Shown: positions 1 to 9,271 of the stretch, piece by piece
Position numbering within the stretch: the stretch's first letter is position 1
Layout of the letters: each line of letters opens with the position of its first letter
DNA from: Kiritimatiellaeota bacterium B1221
Lineage (GTDB): Bacteria; Verrucomicrobiota; Kiritimatiellia; SS1-B-03-39; UBA6053
Length of the DNA stretch: 64,000 bases
NCBI GenBank assembly: GCA_029269125.1
Contig: JARHXX010000003.1
Location: forward strand, 186,001 to 250,000
Reading direction: 5' to 3'
Translations under genes and position numbers: made by a program
The notes under the pieces: generated by a model
What the model saw: only the letters and a program-made list of their open reading frames with translations
Databases searched by the model: none
What the model was told of the DNA's origin: nothing

Positions 1-479
1 GCAAGTTCGAGGCCTTGGGCAATATCTGATATTTGTTGGTCATTGGGTTGCAGCGATGTCAGCACTCCCGCTTCCACCAGGTTTGCCTGCATAAACTGAT
101 GTGCAGGCAACAATTCCACGTTTAATTTTTTCATCTCGTCCCCCACCGCACCGAATATGGTATCCGCATTTTTACGGGGCAACGATTTCAGGAGTTCCCG
201 CATCGCCTTATCCAATCGGGCGTTAAATAAATTGGACGGAGTAATTTGACCTGCCATGACCGCCTGGGAAATCTCAAAATCGCGCAGGGCCTGACGAAAA
301 CTTTCCAACTCACCCACATACATCCAGCGTACTTCATCCACCACGGATTCAATTTCTTTACGGGTTTCCCCCTTAAAAGCAATGGCCACGATTTTGGTTA
401 GCCCCTGTTGGCGTGCGGACTGGGCAAGTTCTATCGGATAGGCGCCTTTGCCTGCTATAAGTACGAGTTCGGAATTCAT
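1..479 (-). CDS. lpxI: UDP-2,3-diacylglucosamine pyrophosphatase LpxI, N-terminal part (cut by window edge)
   Basis: Translating the minus strand from the ATG at 479 gives an open frame of 159 codons running off the left edge. It opens MNSELVLIAGKGAYPIELA and continues with VAIAFKGET and QAVMAGQITPSNLF, which I recognise as the N-terminal domain of LpxI (DUF1009 family, usually about 270-280 residues). LpxI hydrolyses UDP-2,3-diacylglucosamine to lipid X and UMP in lipid A synthesis, replacing LpxH in many bacteria; it is cytoplasmic or membrane-associated. A GGGAGA ribosome-binding site lies just upstream of the ATG. The C-terminal catalytic domain is outside the window. lpxA and fabZ are 19 kb away rather than next door, so the lipid A genes are split here. 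Confidence 0.85.
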   Translation of the reverse strand, partial: MNSELVLIAGKGAYPIELAQSARQQGLTKIVAIAFKGETRKEIESVVDEVRWMYVGELESFRQALRDFEISQAVMAGQITPSNLFNARLDKAMRELLKSLPRKNADTIFGAVGDEMKKLNVELLPAHQFMQANLVEAGVLTSLQPNDQQISDIAQGLEL

Positions 480-803
480 ACTCTCCCTATAATCGATAAG
501 GACAATGACATCGACATCCGAATCAATCCAATTTTCTCCTCAAATAAAAATATGGATTTTGCAGAAAGCGTATTGAATTTGCTGAAATCGTTTTCCGCAA
601 AATGGAACCCTCCTCCGGGAGGAGGATCGATTCAGATTCTAACGACGTAAGCTCAACCGGTTTCATGCCCCTTGGCCTCGCTAAAAGTGGTATTCCCAAA
701 GTGTAGACCCTTGGGAATACAAAAATGCTATGACTTATAATTACCCTCTATGATGCATGATATTATTATTGCTTTTGCGTATGTATAATAAAAAGATTAC
801 CTC
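480..803. other. Intergenic region between divergent lpxI and the PEP-CTERM gene
   Basis: No convincing gene. It holds two perfect inverted repeats. One has 8-base arms CCTCCTCC/GGAGGAGG around a single G at 609-625. The other has 10-base arms at 690-699 and 711-720 and is listed separately. The part nearest 804 is AT-rich, with TATAAT hexamers at 736-741 and 784-789 that could serve as -10 elements for the PEP-CTERM gene. Confidence 0.6.
690..741 (+). promoter_or_regulatory. Inverted repeat overlapping a candidate promoter of the PEP-CTERM gene
   Basis: The arms GTATTCCCAA (690-699) and TTGGGAATAC (711-720) are perfect reverse complements separated by 11 bases. The right arm contains TTGGGA at 711-716, which could act as a -35 with TATAAT at 736-741 (spacer 19, longer than ideal). 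No T-tract follows, so a terminator is unlikely. An operator for a dimeric regulator is the simplest reading, but this is inference from geometry alone. Confidence 0.3.
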
Positions 804-1421
804 ATGCACACGTTCAAATATACCTTTGTCTTTTTCGTCAGTCTTTGTTTTGTCACCCTGTTGGGCGCGGCCAAAATTGAGTTTATGTTTTCTCCCACCC
901 TTACAGGGGGAACCGATCCCAATGGACTTGAGAATGCCACCTGGTTATTCGAATTTGAAGTGACCCAGCCTACATATCAACTGTCCGGTACGTTTGACGA
1001 CATCTCATTCTCCTCGGAATCTGCACAGCTCACCATCACCGGAGCGACCAATGCAGGCGTAAATGGGGTGCATGCCATCAGTTCAGCAGATGTAAGCGGA
1101 GATTTCGTTTTCATTCCCGAATATTTCGGTTCCACCCTTGTTGCTTTGGAAGGTCCGGACAACTCCTCTTCCAGCTTTTCTTTTGCGGGAATTAATGTCA
1201 GCAACTTTAATCTTGCGGCCGTGAGTTTCGGTTCCCCAATGGTTGGCGATTCCGTGGATGTCACACCTTACAATACCATTACTTTCAGTTCTTCGACTTT
1301 TAACACCGACAACGGGAACTTCAGTTTTACCCCGGTAGGAATCCCGGAGCCATCACAAATATTTCTTTTAGTACTCGGTGGGTTTCTTTGCATAAAGCTG
1401 CGGCACAAAGTCCGCAGCTAA
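804..1421 (+). CDS. PEP-CTERM sorting-domain protein
   Basis: 205 residues. The N-terminus is a signal peptide (hydrophobic stretch at about residues 8-22, ending near LGAAK). The C-terminus has the three-part PEP-CTERM signal: PEP at about residue 181 (in VGIPEPSQ), a hydrophobic segment, and a basic tail (KLRHKVRS). In known systems exosortase recognises this signal in the inner membrane and the protein is exported to the envelope or extracellular matrix, often together with exopolysaccharide. The body is Ser/Thr/Phe-rich and beta-like, with no recognised catalytic motif. The exosortase gene is not in the window. The start is the first ATG after the AT-rich leader; no clear Shine-Dalgarno sequence is visible. 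The specific function is unknown. Confidence 0.8.
   Translation: MHTFKYTFVFFVSLCFVTLLGAAKIEFMFSPTLTGGTDPNGLENATWLFEFEVTQPTYQLSGTFDDISFSSESAQLTITGATNAGVNGVHAISSADVSGDFVFIPEYFGSTLVALEGPDNSSSSFSFAGINVSNFNLAAVSFGSPMVGDSVDVTPYNTITFSSSTFNTDNGNFSFTPVGIPEPSQIFLLVLGGFLCIKLRHKVRS
1396..1419. terminator. Hairpin between convergent genes (weak terminator candidate)
   Basis: The arms AGCTGCGG (1396-1403) and CCGCAGCT (1412-1419) are a perfect 8-base inverted repeat with an 8-base loop. It overlaps the 3' end of the PEP-CTERM gene and lies just past the stop of the convergent minus-strand gene. Only three T residues follow it on the minus strand and none on the plus strand, so termination activity is uncertain. 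Confidence 0.3.
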
Positions 1422-1435
1422 TTCAAGCGGATAAC

Positions 1436-2671
1436 TTAAAAGAAAAATCCAGCCATCGCGCCTGCACTGAAGGCATCCAGATTCAGAGTGAATTCTGAAG
1501 GACCCACTTCGCCCTTGAGGTCTTCGGCAACGTCCCAACGCGCGAATCCCTGAAGGAAATAACGTGCAGGCTCCTGGTCCGGACCAAATGTCAGCCCCCC
1601 TGCCACCTGACCGAATCCGCCCCAGACAATATCCGTTTTATGGGCTTCATCTCTCCAGGTAGTGACCGCTTGTTTTTCCCCACCGTTTTTACTCTGGTAT
1701 AGCGTTTCTTCATGCGTCGCCTTCCAGTCTACGAGGTGCATGGCCGCTCCGGCAGAGAGGGAGAGAAAAGCCCCTTCCGTCACATGGATCATGATTTCGG
1801 GTCCAAAAGAAAATGTAAATACATCGGCATCCACATTTTCATCAATCTCATTGAACCATGAGATGTTAGTGCTGGATACAGTAGAGCTTTCCGGTGCCAG
1901 GGAGCGTGTCGGTTCATCCATGATCCTGGGATAGAAGCCCGGAGGAGGATTTTCGCTGGATTGACTGTAGGGCGCCAAGGGTAAAATGACTCCGGAAGGT
2001 ACTTGGTAAGTGTCCGTCAGGGTGCCGGACAATGCATTCCGCGTGTCTTTGCGTTCGGCTTCAAAGGTGGATCCGCCTCCACTGATTTCCAGTGGACTGT
2101 ATAAAAATGAAAACTGTCCTAGGATGCTCACTGTTTTTTCAGGGGCTGTTAAACGGTAAGTCAGCTCCAAAATCGCTCCGGTTTCCGCATCCGCGTCATC
2201 ACTCCACGCGAGACCCGATTGAGAGGATTGACCGGAACTGAGGGTTTCCACCCCGCTGAGCGGTCCCTGAAACACCAGGGTTGTCCCCCCACCTGCCTGG
2301 CTGTCGTTTTCAAATCCATATCGCGAGGTGGTTCCTTCAAAAAAACTTCCAGAAGTTGTACCAGCTGTATCCGGGCCAACGAAGCCGTCTGAATAGGTTC
2401 GCAAAACTTCACCGGTTTCAGCCCCTGCCTCTCCGGCCGATAAAGTGTATTCCTTGGACCCGGAAGGCAAAGAAACCGAACCGGAACGGGAACCCGAACG
2501 AAATTCCCCACCATCAAATTGGCGGGAGAGCGCACCTGCAGAGAACGACCACCTGCTACTTTCAGCGGCTTCGGTTTCAGGCGCAGGTTGAGCCATCGCC
2601 GGGGTGAACAAGTAAGATCCTGCACTCAGAACAGACAAAGTCGAAATAATTTTTTTCAATGGGATACTCAT
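1436..2671 (-). CDS. Putative outer-membrane beta-barrel protein
   Basis: 411 residues with a clear signal peptide (cleavage near TPAMAQ, about residue 28). The mature sequence is rich in Gly, Ser and alternating hydrophobic/polar segments, and it ends in AGAMAGFFF. A terminal Phe is the usual BAM-recognition signal of outer-membrane barrels. I do not recognise a named family. The first half is low-complexity Ser/Gly-rich; the second half (about 230-411) has the strand-like pattern. The ATG lies 2 bases after the stop of the giant repeat protein, with a GGAGG site inside the upstream gene, so the two are probably co-transcribed and translationally coupled. This suggests a secreted repeat protein working with a barrel partner, for anchoring or export; that pairing is inference. 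Confidence 0.6.
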   Translation of the reverse strand: MSIPLKKIISTLSVLSAGSYLFTPAMAQPAPETEAAESSRWSFSAGALSRQFDGGEFRSGSRSGSVSLPSGSKEYTLSAGEAGAETGEVLRTYSDGFVGPDTAGTTSGSFFEGTTSRYGFENDSQAGGGTTLVFQGPLSGVETLSSGQSSQSGLAWSDDADAETGAILELTYRLTAPEKTVSILGQFSFLYSPLEISGGGSTFEAERKDTRNALSGTLTDTYQVPSGVILPLAPYSQSSENPPPGFYPRIMDEPTRSLAPESSTVSSTNISWFNEIDENVDADVFTFSFGPEIMIHVTEGAFLSLSAGAAMHLVDWKATHEETLYQSKNGGEKQAVTTWRDEAHKTDIVWGGFGQVAGGLTFGPDQEPARYFLQGFARWDVAEDLKGEVGPSEFTLNLDAFSAGAMAGFFF

Positions 2672-2673
2672 GA

Positions 2674-5600
2674 TTATTGGGCCTCCATTACGCGGTAGTA
2701 ACGTGCGCCGGTTAATACGGAAGGATGGGATTCAGTTTGGGGGGGGCCACGATCAATCCACCGGGTTCGGGTCGCTCCGGCAGTCAGACCCGGAAGGACG
2801 GTGGTATAGGTACTGAGGTCACTAGAATATTGGATATAATATTTTTTACCGGGAACCGAGGCCCATTCCAGCAACATTGCACCATCTGCAAGTTTCACAA
2901 ACCGAACGACGCTTAATGCAGGCCCCACTGCCGGGGGATCCAATAGTGCGTCTGCCTCTGCGGCAGTCAAAAACTCAACCGTATATACCGGCGTGAAATT
3001 GGTCACCCCGCTCGCACGGTAGTACTGCATCAATATTTCAGCAGTGGCACTGGCGGCCAACTCCTGATTCCAAACCACGAATGGTTTACCTCCAGAAGTC
3101 GTTCCGTGGGCATTGAACAATGTGACATCACTCGGTAAACCGCTCACGACGATACGGAATGCGGGCACCGCACTTGGATTGTTGTTTGTAACTTTTACCA
3201 ACTGTTCAATCAGAGAATTTGAGAAATTTCCGATCAAACCGGTTTCAAGGTCAAAACCTGTGGTTTCAGGACTGGCAACCGAAGTTTTGACTGTATCCGA
3301 ATCGTCCCCAGTGGCCGTCAGCGGCTCGGTGATGCTGGTGACACTTCCGGTGGTAATTATACTGTCCGCACCTCCGACGACCGTCGCGGGGACACTCATC
3401 GTGAACGTTAATGTGGCCATTTGGCTTTCTGCGAGTGCAGGAATCGTCCAGTCTGCCCCTGCGATGCTGCCGCTGCTCGGCACCGCACTGACCAGGGTGA
3501 CTCCCGTGGGGAGTGTTTGGCTGAAGTTGATTACGGCCGTCGTCGCATCGCTTGGCCCGTTGTTTGTCACATTGATTTGATGTACCAAGTTCCCGGGTAA
3601 TCCGTTACCTGCAAGTACAGGGTCAACACTTTCAGTCGCAACCAGGGTTATATCAACCAGTTTATTTACGGTGATGGTAAACGTATCTTCTACCAACAAT
3701 GCGCCGGAATCAGTGGCTCGCACGGTAAGGGTCGCGGTTCCGGTTTGGTTCGCCTGATAGTCCAGGGTCAGCTGGTCGCTTGTGGAATTTACATTCGCCG
3801 TAACCAAAGAGGCATTGCTGTTGGATTCCACCGTATAAATGAGATCACTATCCGCATCTTCGATATCACTGAAGATGTTTGTGAGATCCAAAACGGTATC
3901 GGTGGCATCTTCATTCACCGTGAAATCCGCCACCGCATTACTGACAACAGGCGTATCATTGACCGCATTGACCGTCACCGTGAAACTGTCTTCAACAAAC
4001 AGTGATCCTGAATCGGTTGCCCGCACCGTAATCGTGGCGGTTCCAAATTGGTTGTCTAGGTAATCCAAAGTCAGTTCATCACTTCCGGCGTCTACCGATG
4101 TGGTGAGCAATGTGGTGTTGTTATTCGACTCAACCGTATAAATTAAATCGCTGTCGGCATCCTCAATATCAGAAAAAAGAAGTGTAAGATCAAATACCGT
4201 ATCCACCGCATCCTCGTCCACCGCATAATCCGCAACTGCATTTGAAACTGTGGGCGTATCATTGACCGCATTGACCGTCACCGTGAAACTGTCCTCAATA
4301 AATAACGCACCTGAATCCGTAGCCCGAACAGTGATCACCGCCGTTCCATTTTGATTGGCTTGATAGTCCAAGGACAACTCGTCAGTTCCTGCGTTTACCA
4401 GTGTGGTGACCAAACCGGTATTATTGTTTGATTCTACGGTGTATGTGAGCGCAGTGTCGGCATCTTCGATATCAGAGAAGATATGGGTCAGATCAAAAAC
4501 GGTATTCGCCGCATCCTCATCCACGGTGAAATCCGCCACCGCATTATCAACCGCAGGTATGTCATTCACCGAGTTGACGGTTACAGTGAAGGTGTCTTCA
4601 ATAAACAATGCGCCTGAATCTGTGGCCCGCACCGTAACCGTGGCGGTTCCAAATTGATTGGTTTGATAATTCAGGGTCAACTCGTCGCTCCCCGCATTCA
4701 CGGAGGCGGTAAGCAAGCTGGTATTGTTGTTTGCTTCAACGCTGTAAATCAAGTCACCGTCTGCATCCTCCACATCCGAGAAAATACCGGTTAAATCAAG
4801 TACGGTATCCGCAGCATCCTCATCCACCGCAAAATCCGCCACCGCATTATCAACCGCGGGGGTATCGTTCACCGCATTGACGGTTACCGTAAAGGTATCT
4901 TCGATAAATAAAGCCCCGGCATCCGTCGCACGAATGGTTAGGGTTGCGCTTCCGTTCTGGTTGCTCAGATACGCCAGAGTCAGTTCATCACTGGTTGCAT
5001 TTACACTTGCGGCAATCAGAGTGGCGTTATTGTTTGATTCCACTGTATAAATTAAATCACTGTCCGCATCCTCCACATCTGAAAAGATACTGGTCAAATC
5101 CAACACCGTATCCGCCGCATCTTCATCGACGGTGTAGTCCGCAACCGCGTTTGTTAACGTCGGGTTGTCGTTTACGTCATTGACGGTTACCGTGAACACA
5201 TCTTCGACGAATAGTGCGCCTGAATCCGTGGCCCGAATCCTGATTGTCGCCGTCCCGTTTTGGTCATCCTGATAATCGAGTGTCAGTTCGTCATTTCCCA
5301 CATTCACTGATGCGGTAACCAGGGAGGTATTGTTGTTTGACTCGACCGTATACGTGAGGTCTGCATCTGCATCCTCCACATCTGAAAAAATGCTGGTCAG
5401 GTCTAAAACCGTATCCGCCGCATCTTCATTCACTGCGAAATCTGCCACAGCGTTATCCACGGTTGGGGTGTCATTTACGATATTTACCGTGACGGTAAAG
5501 CTGTCCTCGACAAACAAAGCCCCTGAATCCGTTGCCCGCACCGTTACCGTCGCGGTTCCATTTTGGTTGGCCTGATAAGCCAGGGTTAACTCATCAGTTC

Positions 5601-8600
5601 CCCCGTTCACAGAGGCCGCAAGCAAACTTGGATTGTTGTTTGAGGCAATCGTAAACGTCAGGTCCGCATCCGCATCTTCTACATCCGAAAAAAGATCTGT
5701 GAGATTTATAACCGTATCGGCTGCATCTTCATTCACTGCGAAATCTGCCACGGCGTTCTCCACGGTTGGGGTGTCATTTACCGCATTGAGGGTCACCGTA
5801 AAACTGTCTTCCACAAACAATGCACCGGAGTCGGTTGCCCGCACGGTAATAATGGCCGTTCCATTTTGATCCGCCTGATAATCCAGGGTTAATTCGTCAG
5901 TGCCAGCGTTAATTCCCGGGCTGACCAAACTCGCATTACTGTTTGATTCAATCGTGTAGGTCAGGTCACTGTCCGCATCTTCCAGATCTGAAAAAATTTG
6001 GGTCAGATCAAGCACCGTGTCGGCGGCATCCTCATTCAAGGTGAAGTCGGCAACTGCATTTGTAACCGTGGGGGGGTCGTTGATGGCATTCACGGTCACC
6101 GTAAAGCTGTCCTCCACAAACAGCGCACCCGAATCGGTCGCCCGGATCGTGATCACCGCTGTTCCATTTTGATTCGCCTGGTAATCCAGGGTTAGCTGGT
6201 CGCTGGCTGGGTTTACAGCCGCAGAGACCAAAGACACATTGTTATTGGATTCAACCGTATAGGTCAGATCACTGTCCGCATCTTCCAGGTCAGAGAAAAT
6301 ATGGGTTAGATCCAACACGGTATTCGCCGCATCTTCATTCACGGCAAAATTCGCCACCGCATTATCCACGGTCGGGGTATCGTTCATATTGATTACCGTT
6401 ACTGTAAGCTCCTGATCATCGCTCTGCGTCCCATCCGTCGCCCGGACCGTTACCACATAGATATTATTCAAATCCGCGTCAGTCGGATTTTCATAATCCG
6501 GTGTGGAGGCAAAGGTCAACACGCCGGAAGTACTGTGAATGGAAAAATCATTATGATCTCCCACGGACACAATTTCATAACTCACGCTGCCCGTGGTGTC
6601 CGCGTCGGTTGCGCTTACGGTTGTGACCGCACTTGTCCCTTCGTTTACATTGATTGCATCTGACGCCCCACCCCCGTTTGAGGTAATCACCGGGGCCGTA
6701 TCATTTATATCTGTTATCGTCACCACCACGGATACCGTATCATCTGCGGTGCTGCCTCCATCTTCATCATCTACCGAGATCGACAGGGTGTAGCTGGGTG
6801 TCGTTTCACGATCGAGCGCAGCGTTGACCCGCACCGCCCCGGTCGAACTGTTAATCGCAAAAGGGGTTCCTCCTGCCAATGACCAGGTCAACCCATTGGT
6901 ATCCCCGGTAGCCGACATGGTGAGAACCGTATCATTAATACTGGCATTTTCAGCGATACTGCCACTGTTAGCGGTGATCGTCGGATTGACATCACTGATC
7001 GTCACATTGATGGTAATCGAATCCGTGTCTGTCCCATCGGAGACCTGCACCGTAAAACTGTCGCTACCAATGTTGTTTGCCGTCGGGGTATAAGTCAAAC
7101 CGCTCGGTGTTACATTTCCGCCATTACTGGTCCCGCTGGCATTAAAACCTCCCAGAGATCCTTTAGAAGGACCGGAAGTTACAGACCAGGTTAACGAATC
7201 ACCGCTGTCACTGTCATTGATGTCTAAACGGTTATTGATCGAAGTGGCCCCTCCATTTTCATTTACCGTCAAGGTGGTGGTTGCACCATCGTTGAAGCTC
7301 GGGGCGGCATTACTGACGGCCCCGCCCGATAAGATGGTTACATACATATCATCTTTATTTCCCGTATTGTCGTTCCCATCCCGAAATACGACGGCCCAAT
7401 TTCCATTGAGACCTGTCACCACACTGCTGGGCATTTGTTCGTCAATTGTTCCGGTAAGTTCTCCGGGGCTGCTGGCATGAACCCTGACCGTTCCCACCTG
7501 CGCCACACCTTGATTGTTATAAAAACGCGCCCAGGTGTCACCACCAGAAGTGGAATTGGATCCTGTGCCATAATCATTTGAAGCGGCACCATCATTGGAG
7601 TTGCCTGTGGAATTCCATGCCACCGCAAATCCACCGGAAGGATCCGCAGCAACCAGGGAAGTGTTTTGACTGCCGGATCCATCCGAATTGATGTCTAAGT
7701 AGGGAAAAAAGAGCGGAGTACGGGCAGTTCCATTCGCATTAAATATCCGAATTCCCCCTGCAGCCCCACCCCCATCAACAGATGAACCGGTACCATTGTT
7801 GTTCGAGTCCCGTATGCGCATGCTCACCACAAAGCCTCCATCCGCTAAAACCGCCAGAGACCCGAAATCCTCAAACATCGCATCAGAATTCGGTGAAACC
7901 CGTAGACTGGCGTTTATCGCAGTACCGGTCGCACTGTACACACGCACATAATAATCATCTTTGTTTGGGTCGGGATCGGATTCATCATCCTTCCATACCA
8001 CCACATATCCACCCCCGGTTAGTGCCTCGACCCTCGTGGGGAGTTCTTCATTGTCGGTTTGCAAATCGTTTACCTTGCTCACGGATCCCACCAGCGTACC
8101 CGTAGGAGTAAATACGGCCGTGTAGGTATCTCCTCCGTAGCCATATGTGTCTACAAATACATCCCCTGGCCCGCTTGCGGAGTTCCAAATCAATGCAAAG
8201 TTTCCGTTTGTCAAAGCGGTGATGGATGGAGAGGCCTGCCGGCCTGCTCCGGTGGAATTGATCGAAAGGTATGGCCGAATCGGGTTGGTGGCGGCACTTC
8301 CATTCGCATTAAATACCCGGAAAAAGAGCGCACTTTCCAAATCACCATCCGCACCGGGGGTACCGGGAGTGCTAAAAACGGGATCATCTGTGCTCCATGT
8401 GGTTGCAAACTTTCCGGAACCCAATGCGACCACCCCTCCAAACCGTTCGAAATAGGCATCATGATTGGTACCCATGCGGAGACTGGCTCCTCTGGCGGAA
8501 CCATTCGCATTGTAGGCCCGAACGAAATAATCATCCTTATTACCGGTTGAGTCGTTCGCATCTACCCAGACCACCGCGAAACCTCCATCACTCAAACCAA

Positions 8601-9165
8601 TCATTTCCAACGGATATTGACCATCATTCGTTCCACTGGGCTCGGATTCGTTTATTTTTGAAGTCCCGCTCACCGCGGTTCCTGAATTTGAGTAGACCCT
8701 GACATACGCATCTCCCCCATCCCCATCTGTATCCACATCACCCGGCCCCCCAAGTGAATTCCATGCAATTGCAAATCCTCCACCGCTCAAAGCGGTAAGT
8801 CTGGGCCCGTTTTGTTCTCCGGTTCCCGAAGAATTGATATCCAAATAGGGTGCCGTGGGGCCCGCCACCAGTGCGCCTGTCGGGCTCAAAATTTTAAAGA
8901 AAATGCCGTAATCATCTCCATCCGGACTGACGGGTGACGCGCTGCTGTTATCCCGTGCCCGCCATGCTGAAACGATATTCCCGTTCGTAAGCACCACACT
9001 GCCGGAATAATCCTCAAAATAATCATCATGATTCGTAGCACCGCCCTGTCCAAGTTTGATCGAATTCGCAAGGATCGTGGCCGTTTGAGCCAAAGCGGGT
9101 AATTGTAAAAACCCTAAAAATAGGAAAGATAACAGGAGACGCGGGTGTAACAATAGGTGATTCAT
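2674..9165 (-). CDS. Giant secreted cadherin-like repeat protein
   Basis: 2163 residues from the ATG at 9165; a TTG 63 bases upstream would extend it, but the signal peptide (cleavage near LPALAQT) begins at this ATG. Layout by residue: about 30-620, repeats of the GGFAVAW/GDVYVR type seen in large secreted calcium-binding proteins; 620-720, a cadherin-like Ig fold ending SDGTDTDSITINVT; 720-930, two cadherin-type domains with DRETTP and DYENPTD calcium-binding-like motifs; 934-1842, nine repeats of 101 residues; about 1843-1960, a DUF11-like domain; then a C-terminal region with a KKYYIQYSSDL motif and the ending YYRVMEAQ. Such proteins are adhesins or matrix components. It is followed by a barrel protein gene two bases downstream. 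Calcium binding and adhesion are family-based inference. Confidence 0.75.
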   Translation of the reverse strand: MNHLLLHPRLLLSFLFLGFLQLPALAQTATILANSIKLGQGGATNHDDYFEDYSGSVVLTNGNIVSAWRARDNSSASPVSPDGDDYGIFFKILSPTGALVAGPTAPYLDINSSGTGEQNGPRLTALSGGGFAIAWNSLGGPGDVDTDGDGGDAYVRVYSNSGTAVSGTSKINESEPSGTNDGQYPLEMIGLSDGGFAVVWVDANDSTGNKDDYFVRAYNANGSARGASLRMGTNHDAYFERFGGVVALGSGKFATTWSTDDPVFSTPGTPGADGDLESALFFRVFNANGSAATNPIRPYLSINSTGAGRQASPSITALTNGNFALIWNSASGPGDVFVDTYGYGGDTYTAVFTPTGTLVGSVSKVNDLQTDNEELPTRVEALTGGGYVVVWKDDESDPDPNKDDYYVRVYSATGTAINASLRVSPNSDAMFEDFGSLAVLADGGFVVSMRIRDSNNNGTGSSVDGGGAAGGIRIFNANGTARTPLFFPYLDINSDGSGSQNTSLVAADPSGGFAVAWNSTGNSNDGAASNDYGTGSNSTSGGDTWARFYNNQGVAQVGTVRVHASSPGELTGTIDEQMPSSVVTGLNGNWAVVFRDGNDNTGNKDDMYVTILSGGAVSNAAPSFNDGATTTLTVNENGGATSINNRLDINDSDSGDSLTWSVTSGPSKGSLGGFNASGTSNGGNVTPSGLTYTPTANNIGSDSFTVQVSDGTDTDSITINVTISDVNPTITANSGSIAENASINDTVLTMSATGDTNGLTWSLAGGTPFAINSSTGAVRVNAALDRETTPSYTLSISVDDEDGGSTADDTVSVVVTITDINDTAPVITSNGGGASDAINVNEGTSAVTTVSATDADTTGSVSYEIVSVGDHNDFSIHSTSGVLTFASTPDYENPTDADLNNIYVVTVRATDGTQSDDQELTVTVINMNDTPTVDNAVANFAVNEDAANTVLDLTHIFSDLEDADSDLTYTVESNNNVSLVSAAVNPASDQLTLDYQANQNGTAVITIRATDSGALFVEDSFTVTVNAINDPPTVTNAVADFTLNEDAADTVLDLTQIFSDLEDADSDLTYTIESNSNASLVSPGINAGTDELTLDYQADQNGTAIITVRATDSGALFVEDSFTVTLNAVNDTPTVENAVADFAVNEDAADTVINLTDLFSDVEDADADLTFTIASNNNPSLLAASVNGGTDELTLAYQANQNGTATVTVRATDSGALFVEDSFTVTVNIVNDTPTVDNAVADFAVNEDAADTVLDLTSIFSDVEDADADLTYTVESNNNTSLVTASVNVGNDELTLDYQDDQNGTATIRIRATDSGALFVEDVFTVTVNDVNDNPTLTNAVADYTVDEDAADTVLDLTSIFSDVEDADSDLIYTVESNNNATLIAASVNATSDELTLAYLSNQNGSATLTIRATDAGALFIEDTFTVTVNAVNDTPAVDNAVADFAVDEDAADTVLDLTGIFSDVEDADGDLIYSVEANNNTSLLTASVNAGSDELTLNYQTNQFGTATVTVRATDSGALFIEDTFTVTVNSVNDIPAVDNAVADFTVDEDAANTVFDLTHIFSDIEDADTALTYTVESNNNTGLVTTLVNAGTDELSLDYQANQNGTAVITVRATDSGALFIEDSFTVTVNAVNDTPTVSNAVADYAVDEDAVDTVFDLTLLFSDIEDADSDLIYTVESNNNTTLLTTSVDAGSDELTLDYLDNQFGTATITVRATDSGSLFVEDSFTVTVNAVNDTPVVSNAVADFTVNEDATDTVLDLTNIFSDIEDADSDLIYTVESNSNASLVTANVNSTSDQLTLDYQANQTGTATLTVRATDSGALLVEDTFTITVNKLVDITLVATESVDPVLAGNGLPGNLVHQINVTNNGPSDATTAVINFSQTLPTGVTLVSAVPSSGSIAGADWTIPALAESQMATLTFTMSVPATVVGGADSIITTGSVTSITEPLTATGDDSDTVKTSVASPETTGFDLETGLIGNFSNSLIEQLVKVTNNNPSAVPAFRIVVSGLPSDVTLFNAHGTTSGGKPFVVWNQELAASATAEILMQYYRASGVTNFTPVYTVEFLTAAEADALLDPPAVGPALSVVRFVKLADGAMLLEWASVPGKKYYIQYSSDLSTYTTVLPGLTAGATRTRWIDRGPPQTESHPSVLTGARYYRVMEAQ
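3640..6366 (-). repeat. Nine tandem 303-bp coding repeats
   Basis: Nine consecutive units of 101 codons, each opening with NAVADF or a close variant, then NEDAADTV or DEDAADTV, FSD.EDADSDL and RATDSGALF.ED, ending VNDTP. Unit starts at 6366 and 6063 are exactly 303 bases apart. The last unit degenerates after its conserved core near 3660. Units differ by scattered substitutions, so they are diverged duplications and not assembly artefacts. Each repeat resembles a bacterial cadherin-like Ig fold. Confidence 0.9.
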
Positions 9166-9242
9166 ATTGATTGTGCTCTTTGAAAATACGCTTAATTTAC
9201 ATTTCAAGGTTTTGAAATTACCAAGCAATTAATATATAGTGG

Positions 9243-9271
9243 TTTATACACCCTTTTATTATATAAGACAA
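9243..9271 (-). promoter_or_regulatory. Candidate promoter of the giant repeat-protein gene
   Basis: On the minus strand, TTGTCT (9271-9266) and TATAAA (9248-9243) are separated by exactly 17 bases, giving a sigma-70-like promoter about 75 bases before the ATG at 9165. The -35 overlaps an 11-base palindrome GACAATTTGTC (9267-9277), which could be an operator. The surrounding sequence is strongly AT-rich. Assigned by eye. Confidence 0.4.

Noticed and set aside
3745-7093. Series of plus-strand open frames opposite the cadherin-like repeats
   Set aside because: They recur with the 303-base period, so they are mirror frames of the repeat codons and not genes.
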